Below, piece by piece: positions 7,001 through 20,903 of a stretch of 64,000 bases of DNA. Source of the DNA: DASRAU01 sp035638075 (lineage in GTDB: Bacteria; Acidobacteriota; Polarisedimenticolia; Gp22-AA2); NCBI GenBank assembly GCA_035638075.1, contig DASRAU010000010.1, positions 1 to 64,000 of the forward strand. Reading direction: 5' to 3'. The translations under genes were made by a program, and so were the position numbers. Below the pieces are notes generated by a model that was not told where the DNA came from, ran no database searches, and saw only the letters and a list, made by a program, of their open reading frames with translations. Within the stretch, counting starts at the first letter, position 1, and each line of letters begins with the position of its first letter.

Positions 7001-8251
7001 TCAACGATGGACGCGGGGGGCGAGCCGGGCGGCCAACACCAGGGCTTCGATGAGGCTCGAGGGGTCGGCGGCGCCGGTGCCGGCGATGTCCCAGGCGGTG
7101 CCGTGATCGACGGACGTCCGCAGGAACGGCAGGCCGATGGTCATGTTCACGGCCTGGCCGAACGAGGACGTCTTCACGGCGATGGTCGCCTGGTCGTGGT
7201 AGAGGGCCAGGACGCAATCGAACTCGCCGCGGGCGGTGCGGGTGAAGACGGTGTCGGCGGGATACGGGCCGCGGGCGTCGATGCCGGCTTCGCGCGCCGC
7301 ATCGATGGCGGGCGCGATGATGCTGCGCTCCTCCTCGCCGAACATCCCTTCTTCCCCGGCGTGGGGGTTGAGGGCGGCGACGGCGATGCGCGGGTCGCCT
7401 CCGAACCAGCGGGCGTGCTCGACGTGCAGGAGCGCCAGGCGGTGGACGATCTCCTCCTGCGTCAGGTCGGCGATGGCGTCCTTGAGGGGCGCGTGCACCG
7501 ACAGCAGGGCGGCCTTGAACTGCGGGGTGACGAAGAGCATCCCGGCTTCGTGCGGCTCCATGCCGCAGAGGTCGGCGAGCAACTCGGTGTGGCCGGGGTA
7601 GCGGATCGACGCGAGGCGCAGCGACGTCTTGCTGATCGGCGCGGTCACGAGCGCGGCGGCGTGGCCGGTGCGGATGAGGCCGACCCCCTGCTTGATGTAC
7701 TTCACCGATGCGCGGCCGCCGGTGGCGCTCGGCGCGCGGTGCATGCCGTGCGCGTGCCCCGCCGCGAACCCGGCCTCGGCCTCGTCCTCGTCCTCGCCAC
7801 CGTGCCCCGCGTGCGCGGCGGCGTGGAAGGCCGCGTCGGACTCGGTGCCGGGCTCGGGGTCGATGGCGCCCATGTCGTGGAAGGCGGGGCCCTCCTTCCA
7901 GTTCTCGATGACGAACTCGGCGCCCTGCTTCGAGCCGATCTCGTCGAAGGCGGGGCGGGAGACTTCGGGCCAGGACTCCGGCTCGCCGATGTCGGGCCAG
8001 TCGGTGGCGTGCGCGATGGATCCGGCCGCCTCGCGCGAGCCGGCGGCGCCGCGCGCGCCGTCGGCGTGGCGGGGTCCGGGGTCGGAGTCGGTGGTGCGCA
8101 GCAGCGCGGCTTCGCGCAGCAGGTGCTTGTGGTCGCCGATGAGGAGCGGGCGGCAGACCTCCAGCACCTCGGGGCGGACGACGGCCTTCAGGCAGATCTC
8201 GGGGCCGATGCCGAAGGGATCGCCGGTGGAGATCGCGAGGATCGGTTTCAG
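7001..8251 (-). CDS. pdxA: 4-hydroxythreonine-4-phosphate dehydrogenase, PdxA family
   Basis: An NAD-dependent enzyme of pyridoxal 5'-phosphate synthesis, 416 residues against about 330 usual. It begins KPILAISTGDPFGIGPEI. The metal and substrate residues lie in PGHTELL (H221), the SVHAPL segment, YHDQ and SVDHGTAWDIAGTG. An insert of about 100 residues (roughly 55-180) is rich in His, Asp and Glu, with GHGGEDEDEAEAG as its core. No ATG, GTG or TTG lies between the end of the hfq-like gene and the conserved start; CTG at 8251 fits best, giving an unusual start codon. The gene follows the Hfq-like and foldase genes. PdxA identity is firm; the start is tentative. Confidence 0.9.
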   Translation of the reverse strand: MKPILAISTGDPFGIGPEICLKAVVRPEVLEVCRPLLIGDHKHLLREAALLRTTDSDPGPRHADGARGAAGSREAAGSIAHATDWPDIGEPESWPEVSRPAFDEIGSKQGAEFVIENWKEGPAFHDMGAIDPEPGTESDAAFHAAAHAGHGGEDEDEAEAGFAAGHAHGMHRAPSATGGRASVKYIKQGVGLIRTGHAAALVTAPISKTSLRLASIRYPGHTELLADLCGMEPHEAGMLFVTPQFKAALLSVHAPLKDAIADLTQEEIVHRLALLHVEHARWFGGDPRIAVAALNPHAGEEGMFGEEERSIIAPAIDAAREAGIDARGPYPADTVFTRTARGEFDCVLALYHDQATIAVKTSSFGQAVNMTIGLPFLRTSVDHGTAWDIAGTGAADPSSLIEALVLAARLAPRVHR

Positions 8252-8298
8252 AGGGGCGCGCCTCGCCGGTGGTGACGGGGGGGGGATGTGCCGCGGGC

Positions 8299-8685
8299 TC
8301 AGGTGTTGTCCGAGCCGCGGCCCTCTTCCTCTTTGTACATGTACTTGATGCAGTCCTTCATCACCATGAGGTTGGGGGCGCCGACGCGGTTCACCTTGAT
8401 GCAGGTGCGGTCGTACCACTCGATGACGCCGCGCAGCACCTCGCCGTCCTTCATCACCACGACCATCGGCGTGCGCGAGTTCATCTGCTTGAGGTAGTAG
8501 AACGCCTCGGCGTTGGTCTGATCGGGCGGCGCCTGCTTGCGGCGGGGAGGACGCGGGCCGCCGAGCTGGCCCTTGAGCTCGGAGAGGTTCGGACGGATCA
8601 GGCGGCGGTGTCCCGCCCCTTCGTCCGACTTGCGATCCGCCGGCGGTGCGGGCGGAGCGATGTTGCCCGGTTCGTAACGTCGCAT
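8299..8685 (-). CDS. hfq: Hfq-like Sm-domain RNA-binding protein
   Basis: 128 residues from the ATG at 8685, preceded by GAGGAAG. The C-terminal 65 residues match the Hfq fold: an N-terminal helix (NAEAFYYLKQMNS), an Sm1-like TPMVVVMKDGEVLRGVIEWYD and an Sm2-like LMVMKDCIKYMYK replacing YKHAI of classical Hfq. The Pro/Arg-rich 60-residue N-terminal extension is unusual, since most Hfq proteins carry the tail at the C-terminus. It probably forms a hexameric ring that pairs small RNAs with mRNAs. An ATG at 8760 is possible but has a weaker ribosome-binding site. A hairpin at 8873-8894 separates it from the upstream foldase gene. Confidence 0.75.
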   Translation of the reverse strand: MRRYEPGNIAPPAPPADRKSDEGAGHRRLIRPNLSELKGQLGGPRPPRRKQAPPDQTNAEAFYYLKQMNSRTPMVVVMKDGEVLRGVIEWYDRTCIKVNRVGAPNLMVMKDCIKYMYKEEEGRGSDNT

Positions 8686-8872
8686 GTGGCTTCCTCGCGG
8701 GCCGCGGCGCCCCAGCGCCGGGCCTCTCTTGTTTTCGGGGAACCCTGGGTCTGATTTCATCTCGTGGTGATGTCGGGCTCGGGGGTCGTCCGATTTGTTC
8801 CAACCATATCACAGCGCCACGGCGAATCACAGCGCCGCACCGAAAACTCACCGCTCCGTCAGCCCGATTCGC

Positions 8873-8894
8873 GACGGTGACCGCAGTCACCGTC
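8873..8894 (-). terminator. Hairpin after the SurA-like gene
   Basis: A perfect nine-pair inverted repeat GACGGTGAC-CGCA-GTCACCGTC lies four bases beyond the stop of the foldase gene. There is no T run behind it, so it may act as an mRNA 3' end or a Rho-assisted stop. The remaining 180 bases to the hfq-like start hold no gene that I can see. Confidence 0.5.
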
Positions 8895-8898
8895 ACGC

Positions 8899-9942
8899 TC
8901 AAGCGGCCGGCTTCGGGTTCTTGAGCGGCGAGACGACGAGGAGCGACTCGTACTTCGGCGCGACCTCGATGTAATTCTCTTTCCAGAGTTTTTTCAGGTA
9001 GAGGTCGAAACGCGGCCGGAATTTTTCCTCCCGCACCGCGTTGTAGAGCTCGTCTTTCACCTCGGGGAGCGTCTTGGTGACCGTCTCGGTGCGGGCCTCG
9101 AGCTTCAGGATGTGGAAGGCGCGGCCGCTGTCCACGGGTTCGCTGATCTGCCCGGGCTTGAGTCCCTGGGAGGCCTGCGCGAGGGAGGTGTTGAGGTCCT
9201 TCAGGGAGACCGGTCCGAGGATCCCCTCCACCTCGCGCGTGCCCCCTTCGGAGTACTGCTTCACCAGCTCGATGAAGTCGCCGCCGTCGCGCGCCTGCGC
9301 GGTGATGCCCTGGGCCCGCGACTGCGCCTCGTCGTGCGTGTCGGAGGTGTAGGGGACGACGATCTCGCGCAGCGTGACGGTGGCCGGCGTCTCCCACTTG
9401 GACCGGTGCGCGTCGTAGTAGGCCTGCTCCTCCGCGTCGCTGACGCTGATCTTGCGGCGCACGTCGTAGTTGATGATCTCGTTCGGCACCGCCAGGCGCA
9501 TCAGGTGCTCCTCGAGCTCCTTGCGCGACATGTTCTGGTCCTTCAGGGCGGTCTCGAGCTCCTCGTCCGTGGTGATGTTCTGCTGCTTCTTGAAATCGTC
9601 GATGAGGCTGCCGCGGATGCGATCCATGTCGAAGATGGTCTCGGCCCGCTCGAGCAGCAGCGCCTCGGTGATGAGGTTGGCCAGGAGCGCATCGCGCTGC
9701 GCCTGCGCGTCGTCCTCGCTCGCCCCCTTCTGCTGATCGTTGAGGTACTGCTTGCGCAGCTCGTATTCCGTCTTCGTGATGATCCGGTTGTTCACCTTCG
9801 CGACGATCTCCTCGATGATCGCCGCCCGCGCAAAGGATCCCACGGCCAGCACCGCGAACACCGCCGCCGCGGCGGACAGCACGACGCGTGCGCGTGGACG
9901 CGCGAAAGCGGGCGGTCGAACGGGAGGGACTCGAGTGGTCAC
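8899..9942 (-). CDS. Periplasmic peptidyl-prolyl isomerase, SurA-like
   Basis: 347 residues from GTG at 9942, ten bases after the end of the previous gene. A hydrophobic signal segment (ARVVLSAAAAVFAVLAVGSFARA) precedes a SurA N-terminal domain (IIEEIVAKVNNRIITKTEYE and the helical bundle). One parvulin domain follows, with the typical TLREIVVPY, FIELVKQYSEG and GLKPGQISEPV segments. It should assist folding of outer-membrane proteins in the periplasm. E. coli SurA carries two parvulin domains; only one is visible here. It lies in a mfd-foldase-foldase-hfq run. No clear ribosome-binding site is seen, consistent with translational coupling. Confidence 0.85.
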   Translation of the reverse strand: MTTRVPPVRPPAFARPRARVVLSAAAAVFAVLAVGSFARAAIIEEIVAKVNNRIITKTEYELRKQYLNDQQKGASEDDAQAQRDALLANLITEALLLERAETIFDMDRIRGSLIDDFKKQQNITTDEELETALKDQNMSRKELEEHLMRLAVPNEIINYDVRRKISVSDAEEQAYYDAHRSKWETPATVTLREIVVPYTSDTHDEAQSRAQGITAQARDGGDFIELVKQYSEGGTREVEGILGPVSLKDLNTSLAQASQGLKPGQISEPVDSGRAFHILKLEARTETVTKTLPEVKDELYNAVREEKFRPRFDLYLKKLWKENYIEVAPKYESLLVVSPLKNPKPAA

Positions 9943-9952
9943 GGGGGAAAGC

Positions 9953-11185
9953 TCAGCTCTGGAATTCGCCGACGTAGCGGAATGGGAGCAGGGCGCGGTG
10001 CACACGGACTTCGGTCTTCTCCTTCAGGTCGCCGATGTAGCGCTCCATCACCTGGTCGGCCTTCTGCCGGAACAGCTCCGACTCGACGCGGCGCCGGGCC
10101 TCGGCGGCGTCGGACGGGGCCGCCTCGACTCGCCTGTCGAGCTTCAAGAGGACGAACATCTTCGACTGCTCCACCACGGGACTGACTTCCCCCGGCTTCA
10201 GGGCCGCGACCGCCGTGCGCAGATCCTCCGGCAGGTCCTGCTCGTCGTAGGCGCGCGGCGCGCCCTTGTCGGGCGCCCCCGATTTGGCCCTGGCAACCTC
10301 CTCGAACTTCGCCGGCTCCGCCAGGATCAACCGCCGGACCTCCTCGGCGGCGTTCTTATCTTCAAGCAGAATCTGCCGCAGGACCACCTTGCTCGTGGAG
10401 GGCGCCGCCTCGGGGTGCTTCTTCAGCATGTCGTCCACCTCCCCCGGCGCCACCTTGATGGTCTTGAGGACCGCCTTCTCCTTCACCTTCTGGACGAGGA
10501 GGCCGTCCTTCACCCGGGCGCGGAAGGCGGCCTTGCCGTCGGGCGTGCCGACGTCCACGTCGTCCTCCGAGACGCCCAGCTCCTTGAGGTAGGCGTCCAC
10601 CTCGGCGTCGGAGACGGCGACCTCGAGCCGCTCGGCCTCCTTCAGCAGGAGCTGCTCCTCGAGGAACTGGTCGAGCAGGCGCGACTTGAACGCGTCCACC
10701 TGGTCGCCTTCTCCCGTGTCTTCGCCCGCGTTGTCGTTCAGGTACCGCTCGAACGCCCGGTAGGTGATCTTCTTGTCCCCCACCGTCGCGACCGCCGCCC
10801 CCTGGTCGCCCCTGGCGACCGCGCCCGGCCCCTGCGCGTCCGGCGAGTCGCCCGCTCCAGAGCCCCCCGCCGCGCCCGCCTGCGCGCCGCCCGCCGGAGC
10901 GGACGCCGAATCCCCCGTCTTCCCCGCCTTGGAGCACGACAGACCCGCGAAAGCGGTCACCGTAATCAGGGCAAGCGCGAGAAGAGTGGTCTGGTTCGTC
11001 TTGCGGTGATGTGGCCGGGCCCGCAGCGACAGGTCCGCAGGGACGTCTCGCAGCCCGGCGTTGTCAGGACCCCGAGGCGCCAGCCGAGGGCCGCCGGGCG
11101 AGAGTCGAGTCGCGGCGCGCCCGGCGGGCCTGCCGCTGCGGGCCCGGCCTCGTGGGCGTAGCTCGAAGAAGCCCTTGCTTTTCAT
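9953..11185 (-). CDS. Lipoprotein peptidyl-prolyl isomerase (parvulin, PrsA/SurA-like)
   Basis: 410 residues if the ATG at 11185 is used. A hydrophobic stretch ending AFAGLSC with a lipobox Cys at about residue 84 marks a lipoprotein, but the 58 Arg-rich residues in front are longer than a normal signal peptide, so the true start may be a non-standard codon nearer the hydrophobic segment. After a Gly/Ala linker come a SurA-N-like helical domain (TYRAFERYLNDNAG...) and a parvulin domain (KVVLRQILLEDKNAAEEV, LKPGEVSPVVEQSKMFVLLKL). Probably a membrane-anchored chaperone acting with its neighbour at 8899-9942, with which it shares domain order. Confidence 0.8.
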   Translation of the reverse strand: MKSKGFFELRPRGRARSGRPAGRAATRLSPGGPRLAPRGPDNAGLRDVPADLSLRARPHHRKTNQTTLLALALITVTAFAGLSCSKAGKTGDSASAPAGGAQAGAAGGSGAGDSPDAQGPGAVARGDQGAAVATVGDKKITYRAFERYLNDNAGEDTGEGDQVDAFKSRLLDQFLEEQLLLKEAERLEVAVSDAEVDAYLKELGVSEDDVDVGTPDGKAAFRARVKDGLLVQKVKEKAVLKTIKVAPGEVDDMLKKHPEAAPSTSKVVLRQILLEDKNAAEEVRRLILAEPAKFEEVARAKSGAPDKGAPRAYDEQDLPEDLRTAVAALKPGEVSPVVEQSKMFVLLKLDRRVEAAPSDAAEARRRVESELFRQKADQVMERYIGDLKEKTEVRVHRALLPFRYVGEFQS

Positions 11186-11205
11186 TCGTGTGTTCCCCGC
11201 CCTGC

Positions 11206-14735
<3,530 letters not shown>

Positions 14736-14739
<4 letters not shown>

Positions 14740-15281
14740 CGCCGCCGATCCCGTCCCGCCGCCGCGCGCACGGCGAGGCGGGCGCGCGCGACCAGGCCGG
14801 TCGTCGAGCGTCCCGGCTTGAGCCGCACGCGGACGACGCGGCCGCCGAAGGCTCGCACCGTGTCCGCCCCGACGATGTTGGACACGCGGTAGTCGGCCCC
14901 CTTCACCAGGACCGCGGGCCGCAGCGCCGCGATGATCCGCGCGGGCGTGTCCTCGCCGAAGGCGACGACGTAGTCCACCGGCTTCAGCCCGGCCAGCATC
15001 TCCATGCGCTCGCGCAGCGGGACGATGGGGCGCCCGCGTCCCTTGAGCCGGCGCACCGAGGCGTCGCTGTTGACGCCGACGACCAGCGCATCGCCGAGGG
15101 CGCGCGCCTTTTCGAGCAGGTCGAGGTGCCCGACGTGCAGCAGGTCGAAGACGCCGTTGGTGAAGACGAGGCGCGCGCCGCGGCGGCGCAGCGTCGCGGC
15201 GAGGCGGGCCGCCGCCCGGCGTCCGACCACGCGTCCGATCTCCACCGGTGTCCTCAGCCTGTTCCCTGTCCAGCGTCTCAT
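14736..15281 (-). CDS. rfaE2: D-glycero-beta-D-manno-heptose 1-phosphate adenylyltransferase
   Basis: 181 residues from the ATG at 15281. It is a single nucleotidyltransferase domain, like the C-terminal half of HldE: VFTNGVFDLLHVGHLDLLE carries the HxGH signature, VGVNSDASVRRLKG and LVKGADY are further family motifs. It makes ADP-heptose for the lipopolysaccharide inner core, which implies an LPS-type outer membrane; the kinase half is not in this window. The gene overlaps the glycosyltransferase upstream and mfd downstream by four bases each, so it belongs to a tightly coupled operon. Confidence 0.88.
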
Positions 15282-16051
15282 GTCGTCGGCTCGAGACGAT
15301 CGTACGCTCCGCGGCGCTCGCGCCACAGGACCCAGGCGACGTCCCGCAGCATCGCCAGCGAGTCGCGGACGGCGTGCACCTTCGAGCCGGGCGCGTCGCG
15401 CCACAGCACCGGGATCTCCCGCACGCGCAGGCGCGCCTTGCGGGCGAGCACGAGGATCTCGACGTCGTAGGCGAAGCGCTCGACCCGCGCCGCGCGGAAC
15501 AGCGGCGCCGCCGCCTCGCGCCGCATCACCTTGAAGCCGCACTGGGTGTCCTTGAACGGCAGCCGCGTCAGCAGCCGCACGATGCGGTTGAAGATGCGCC
15601 CCATCGTCTGCCGCCAGATCGGCTGGCGCAGCGCCACGTTCGACCCGGCGAGGCCGCGCGACCCGATGGCGATGTCGCACTCCGAGGCCACGACAGGCTG
15701 CAGCAGCCGCGGCAGCTCGCCGATCGGCGTGGAGAAATCGGCGTCGCTCAGGAGGACGTACGTTCCGGCGGCGAGCAGCACGCCGTGCTTCAGCGAGTAT
15801 CCCTTGCCGCGGTTCTTCCCGTTCCGCAGCAGCCGCAGCGTCACGCCCGGCCGGGCGGCGATCCAGGCGGCGAAGCCGTCCACGATCCCGGCGGTGCCGT
15901 CGCGGCTGCCGTCGTCCACGACGAGGATCTCCACCGGTCCCGGCAGGCGCCCCGGCTCGGCGAGCCAGGCGATGAGGCGTTCGAGGCTGTCGCGGATCCT
16001 CCCCGCTTCGTTGTACGCGGGGATGACGACCGAGAGGAACGGCTCCGTCAG
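15278..16051 (-). CDS. Family 2 glycosyltransferase (dolichyl-phosphate-sugar synthase type)
   Basis: 257 residues if begun at CTG 16051, whose CTGA overlaps the stop of atpC. The conserved GT-A start SVVIPAYNEAGRI lies right after this codon, and no ATG, GTG or TTG is available in frame before it, so an unusual CTG start is the best reading. VVDDGSRDGT, the acidic LSDADFS motif, GSRGLAGSN and KDTQCGFKVM are typical of enzymes that move a sugar from a nucleotide donor to a polyprenyl phosphate. No transmembrane tail is visible. It probably supplies sugars for envelope glycans and is coupled to rfaE2. The acceptor is unknown. Confidence 0.85.
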   Translation of the reverse strand: MTEPFLSVVIPAYNEAGRIRDSLERLIAWLAEPGRLPGPVEILVVDDGSRDGTAGIVDGFAAWIAARPGVTLRLLRNGKNRGKGYSLKHGVLLAAGTYVLLSDADFSTPIGELPRLLQPVVASECDIAIGSRGLAGSNVALRQPIWRQTMGRIFNRIVRLLTRLPFKDTQCGFKVMRREAAAPLFRAARVERFAYDVEILVLARKARLRVREIPVLWRDAPGSKVHAVRDSLAMLRDVAWVLWRERRGAYDRLEPTT

Positions 16052-16473
16052 GGGCCCTCTCGGCGGTGCGGCGTGCGGGCGATCTCCTCGCGCAGGAGGG
16101 CCTTGCGCATCGCCTTCTGCGCGCGCTCGAAGTCGGTCTCCACCTCGCCGCTCTTCAGGCGCTGCTCGGCGCGCTCCTTCGCCTTCTCGGCGCGGGCGAG
16201 ATCGATGTCCTCGGCCGCCTCGGCCACCTCGGCGAGGACCGTGACGCGATCGGGGAGCACCTCGACGAATCCGCCCGCCACCGCCAGCGCCCGGCGCTCC
16301 TGCCCGCGCCGGTACACCAGCGGGCCGATGTCGAGGTCGGTCAGAAGCGGCGCGTGGCCGGGGAGCACGCCGAAGGAGCCCTGCGAGCCGGGCAGCACCA
16401 CCTCGTCCACCGACTCGGCGACGAGATGGCGCTCGGGGGTGACGACGTCGAGACGCAGCTTGTCAGGCAGCAT
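16048..16473 (-). CDS. atpC: ATP synthase F1 epsilon subunit
   Basis: 141 residues: an N-terminal beta-sandwich (LRLDVVTPERHLVAESVDEVVLPG, FGVLPGHAPLLTDL, VAGGFVEVLPDRVTVLAE) and a C-terminal helical hairpin rich in charged residues. It is part of the central stalk and regulates ATP hydrolysis. The ATG at 16473 lies 11 bases inside the 3' end of atpD, and its stop is embedded in the start of the glycosyltransferase, so the operon continues without a break. Confidence 0.95.
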   Translation of the reverse strand: MLPDKLRLDVVTPERHLVAESVDEVVLPGSQGSFGVLPGHAPLLTDLDIGPLVYRRGQERRALAVAGGFVEVLPDRVTVLAEVAEAAEDIDLARAEKAKERAEQRLKSGEVETDFERAQKAMRKALLREEIARTPHRREGP

Positions 16474-17878
16474 TCTTCATCCTCTCGGCTTTCTCGAGGA
16501 CTTCTTCGATGCCGCCGACAAGGTAGAACGCCTGCTCCGGCAGGTCGTCGTGCTTCCCCTCGACGATCTCCTTGAAGCCGCGCACCGTGTCCTTGATGGT
16601 GACGAACTTGCCCTTGAGGCCGGTGAACTGCTCGGCGACGAAGAAGGGCTGCGACAGGAAGCGCTGGATCTTGCGGGCCCGCGCCACCACCTGCTTGTCG
16701 TCCTCCGACAGCTCGTCGATCCCGAGGATGGCGATGATGTCCTGCAGGTCCTTGTAGCGCTGCAGCACGCCCTGCACCTGGCGCGCGACGGCGTAGTGCT
16801 CGTCGCCGACGATGCGCGGGTCGAGGATGCGCGACGTCGAGGCGAGCGGATCCACCGCCGGGTAGATGCCCATCTCGGAGATGGCGCGCGACAGGTTGGT
16901 CGAGGCGTCGAGGTGCGCGAAGGTCGTGGCCGGCGCCGGGTCGGTGTAGTCGTCGGCCGGCACGTAGATCGCCTGCACCGAGGTGATCGATCCCTTCACC
17001 GTCGAGGTGATTCTCTCCTGGAGCTCGCCCAGCTCGGTCGCCAGCGTCGGCTGGTAGCCGACCGCCGACGGCATGCGGCCGAGCAGCGCCGAGACCTCCG
17101 AGCCCGCCTGCGTGAACCGGAAGATGTTGTCGATGAAGAGCAGCACGTCCTGCCCCATGACGTCGCGGAAGTGCTCGGCGACCGTCAGCCCGGTGAGGCC
17201 GACGCGCAGCCGCGCCCCGGGCGGCTCGGTCATCTGGCCGTACACCAGCGCCGTCTTGCTGATGACGCCCGACTCCTTCATCTCGAGCCAGAGGTCGTTC
17301 CCCTCGCGGGTGCGCTCGCCGACGCCGGCGAACACCGACACGCCGCCGTGCTTCATGGCGACGTTGTTGATCAGCTCCTGGATGAGCACCGTCTTGCCGA
17401 CGCCGGCGCCGCCGAACAGGCCGGTCTTGCCCCCCTTCAGGTACGGCTCGATGAGGTCGATGACCTTGATCCCGGTCTCGAACATCTCCAGCCGGGTGTT
17501 CTGCTGCTCGAAGGTGGGGGCGCTGCGGTGGATGGGCGACATGTGCTGCGCCTTGACGTCCCCCATCTGGTCCACCGGGCGCCCGAGGACGTTGATGACG
17601 CGCCCGAGCACCTCGTTCCCGACCGGGATGGTGATCGGCGCGCCGGTGTCGGCCGCCTTCATGCCGCGCACCATGCCGTCGGTCGGCTCCATGGCGACGC
17701 AGCGGGCGCGCCCCTCGCCCAGGTGCTGCTCCACCTCGGCGATGACGTCGATCGGCTGCGGGACGTCGAATCCTTCGCTGGTGATCCGCACCGCGTTGTA
17801 GATGGCGGGCAGCGTGTTCTCCGCGAACTCCACGTCCACCACCGGTCCGATGATCTGCACGACCTTGCCGACGTTCAT
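16463..17878 (-). CDS. atpD: ATP synthase F1 beta subunit
   Basis: 471 residues, the catalytic subunit. Walker A GGAGVGKTVLIQ (near residue 150), GERTREGNDL, Walker B VLLFIDNIFRF, and the signature PAVDPLASTSR are all intact. The start at 17878 overlaps the end of the PH-domain gene by four bases. The order in this cluster is delta, alpha, gamma, PH-domain protein, beta, epsilon. Confidence 0.98.
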   Translation of the reverse strand: MNVGKVVQIIGPVVDVEFAENTLPAIYNAVRITSEGFDVPQPIDVIAEVEQHLGEGRARCVAMEPTDGMVRGMKAADTGAPITIPVGNEVLGRVINVLGRPVDQMGDVKAQHMSPIHRSAPTFEQQNTRLEMFETGIKVIDLIEPYLKGGKTGLFGGAGVGKTVLIQELINNVAMKHGGVSVFAGVGERTREGNDLWLEMKESGVISKTALVYGQMTEPPGARLRVGLTGLTVAEHFRDVMGQDVLLFIDNIFRFTQAGSEVSALLGRMPSAVGYQPTLATELGELQERITSTVKGSITSVQAIYVPADDYTDPAPATTFAHLDASTNLSRAISEMGIYPAVDPLASTSRILDPRIVGDEHYAVARQVQGVLQRYKDLQDIIAILGIDELSEDDKQVVARARKIQRFLSQPFFVAEQFTGLKGKFVTIKDTVRGFKEIVEGKHDDLPEQAFYLVGGIEEVLEKAERMKNAA

Positions 17879-18348
17879 CCCGCGCTCCTTCGTCTCTCTT
17901 CCTTCATCTCGATGATGGCGTCGCGCAGCTCCTCCGGCCGCGCCAGGCCGTCGATCGTCGTCTCGCCGTGCTCGGCCGCCGTCTGCAGGACGACCCGGCC
18001 GAACCCGAACATCCTGCCGAACAGCGTCTGCTCACACCCGACGTTGTTGATCGTCTCGAGCGGGCTGTCCATCATCCGCACCGTCAGCACGCCCGACTCG
18101 TCGATCACCCGGCGGTCGGTCACCACCCAAATGTCCACGCGCCACACCAGCCACCGGCACAGCGCCCACAACGCCGCCGCGGCCGTGGCCGCGCCCGCGG
18201 CGTACCACCACGCCGGCGTCTGCGACAGCCCCGCCGCGATCAGCCCTCCGACGCAGAACAGCAGCACCGTGAACGGCCACACGACCGCGATCGGGTGCCT
18301 GCGCGCCTGGAGCCTCACCGTCTCGCCGGGCCGCAGGCGCGAGCGCAC
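17875..18348 (-). CDS. PH-domain (YdbS/bPH_2-like) membrane protein inside the atp operon
   Basis: 157 residues from a GTG at 18348, two bases after the atpG stop, and overlapping the atpD start. Two hydrophobic segments (about 22-40 and 47-66) are followed by a bacterial PH-like domain: WVVTDRRVIDESGVLTVRMMD and a PLETINNVGCEQTLFGRMFGFG block that is typical of membrane-flanked PH domains. Function is unknown in this family. Its tight placement between gamma and beta subunit genes suggests coordinated expression with ATP synthase and perhaps a role in assembly or membrane anchoring; that part is inference. Confidence 0.85.
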   Translation of the reverse strand: MRSRLRPGETVRLQARRHPIAVVWPFTVLLFCVGGLIAAGLSQTPAWWYAAGAATAAAALWALCRWLVWRVDIWVVTDRRVIDESGVLTVRMMDSPLETINNVGCEQTLFGRMFGFGRVVLQTAAEHGETTIDGLARPEELRDAIIEMKEERRRSAG

Positions 18349-18350
18349 CG

Positions 18351-19250
18351 TTACTTCAGCGCCTCCGCCCCTCCGACCACTTCGAGGATCTCCTTGGTGA
18401 TCGCCGCCTGGCGGATCTTGTTCATCTGCAGCGTCAGCGCATCGATCATGTCGGTGGCGTTGCGCGTGGCGTTGTTCATCGCCGTCATGCGCGCCCCCTG
18501 TTCCGCCGCGCCCGACTCGAGCAGGGCGCGGAAGACCTGCGTGCCGACGTGCCGCGGCAGCAGCCGATCGAACAGCGACACGTCGTCCGGCTCGTAGATG
18601 TAGTCCTCGGGCCGCACCGGCGCCCCGCCCGCGCCGGCGGCGGCGCCCTCCGGCTGGGTGCGCGCGAAGATCTCGAGCGGGATCGGCAGCAGCCGCTCGA
18701 CCACCGGGCGCTGCTGCAGGATCGATTTGAACTCGTTGTAGACGAGGTAGACCGCGTCGTACTCCTCGGCGACGAAGCCGCGCACCAGCTCCGAGGCGAA
18801 CGCGCGGACCCTGGGGACGTCGAGGTCCTTCAGGAGATCCACCTCGACGCGGCGCACCTTGGTGGCGCGGCGCTTGAACCAGTCGCGCGCCTTGCGGCCG
18901 ACGAGATCGACGTGCACCTCCTCACGGTCAGAGAGCTCCGCGAGGAAGGCGCGGGCGCGGTTGAGGATGTTGGTGTTGAACGAGCCGCACAGCCCCTTGT
19001 CGGACGAGATCACCAGCACGACGACGCGCCGCTCCTCGCGCCGGGCCAGCAGCGGATGCTTGGACACGTCGGCGCGCGCCGCCAAAGACGACAGCACGTC
19101 GAGCATCTTCAGCGCGTAGGGACGCACCGCGATGATGCGCTCCTGGGCGCGCCGCATCTTCGCCGCCGACACCAGGTACATGGCGCGGGTGATCTGCTGC
19201 GTGCTCTTGACGCTGCGGATGCGGGTGCGGAAGTCGCGGACGTTGGCCAT
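18351..19250 (-). CDS. atpG: ATP synthase F1 gamma subunit
   Basis: 299 residues. The N-terminal helix MANVRDFRTRIRSVKSTQQI and the C-terminal RMTAMNNATRNATDMIDAL form the coiled-coil rotor shaft; SSDKGLCGSFN starts the globular domain. A short Gly/Ala-rich insert (about 210-225) is slightly longer than usual. The subunit links ATP synthesis to rotation of the c-ring. It lies 23 bases downstream of atpA. Confidence 0.97.
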   Translation of the reverse strand: MANVRDFRTRIRSVKSTQQITRAMYLVSAAKMRRAQERIIAVRPYALKMLDVLSSLAARADVSKHPLLARREERRVVVLVISSDKGLCGSFNTNILNRARAFLAELSDREEVHVDLVGRKARDWFKRRATKVRRVEVDLLKDLDVPRVRAFASELVRGFVAEEYDAVYLVYNEFKSILQQRPVVERLLPIPLEIFARTQPEGAAAGAGGAPVRPEDYIYEPDDVSLFDRLLPRHVGTQVFRALLESGAAEQGARMTAMNNATRNATDMIDALTLQMNKIRQAAITKEILEVVGGAEALK

Positions 19251-19273
19251 CGGATCTCCCGGTCAGGCCCGGA

Positions 19274-20884
<1,611 letters not shown>

Positions 20885-20903
20885 GGCCGTCTCTGCTCCC
20901 TGT

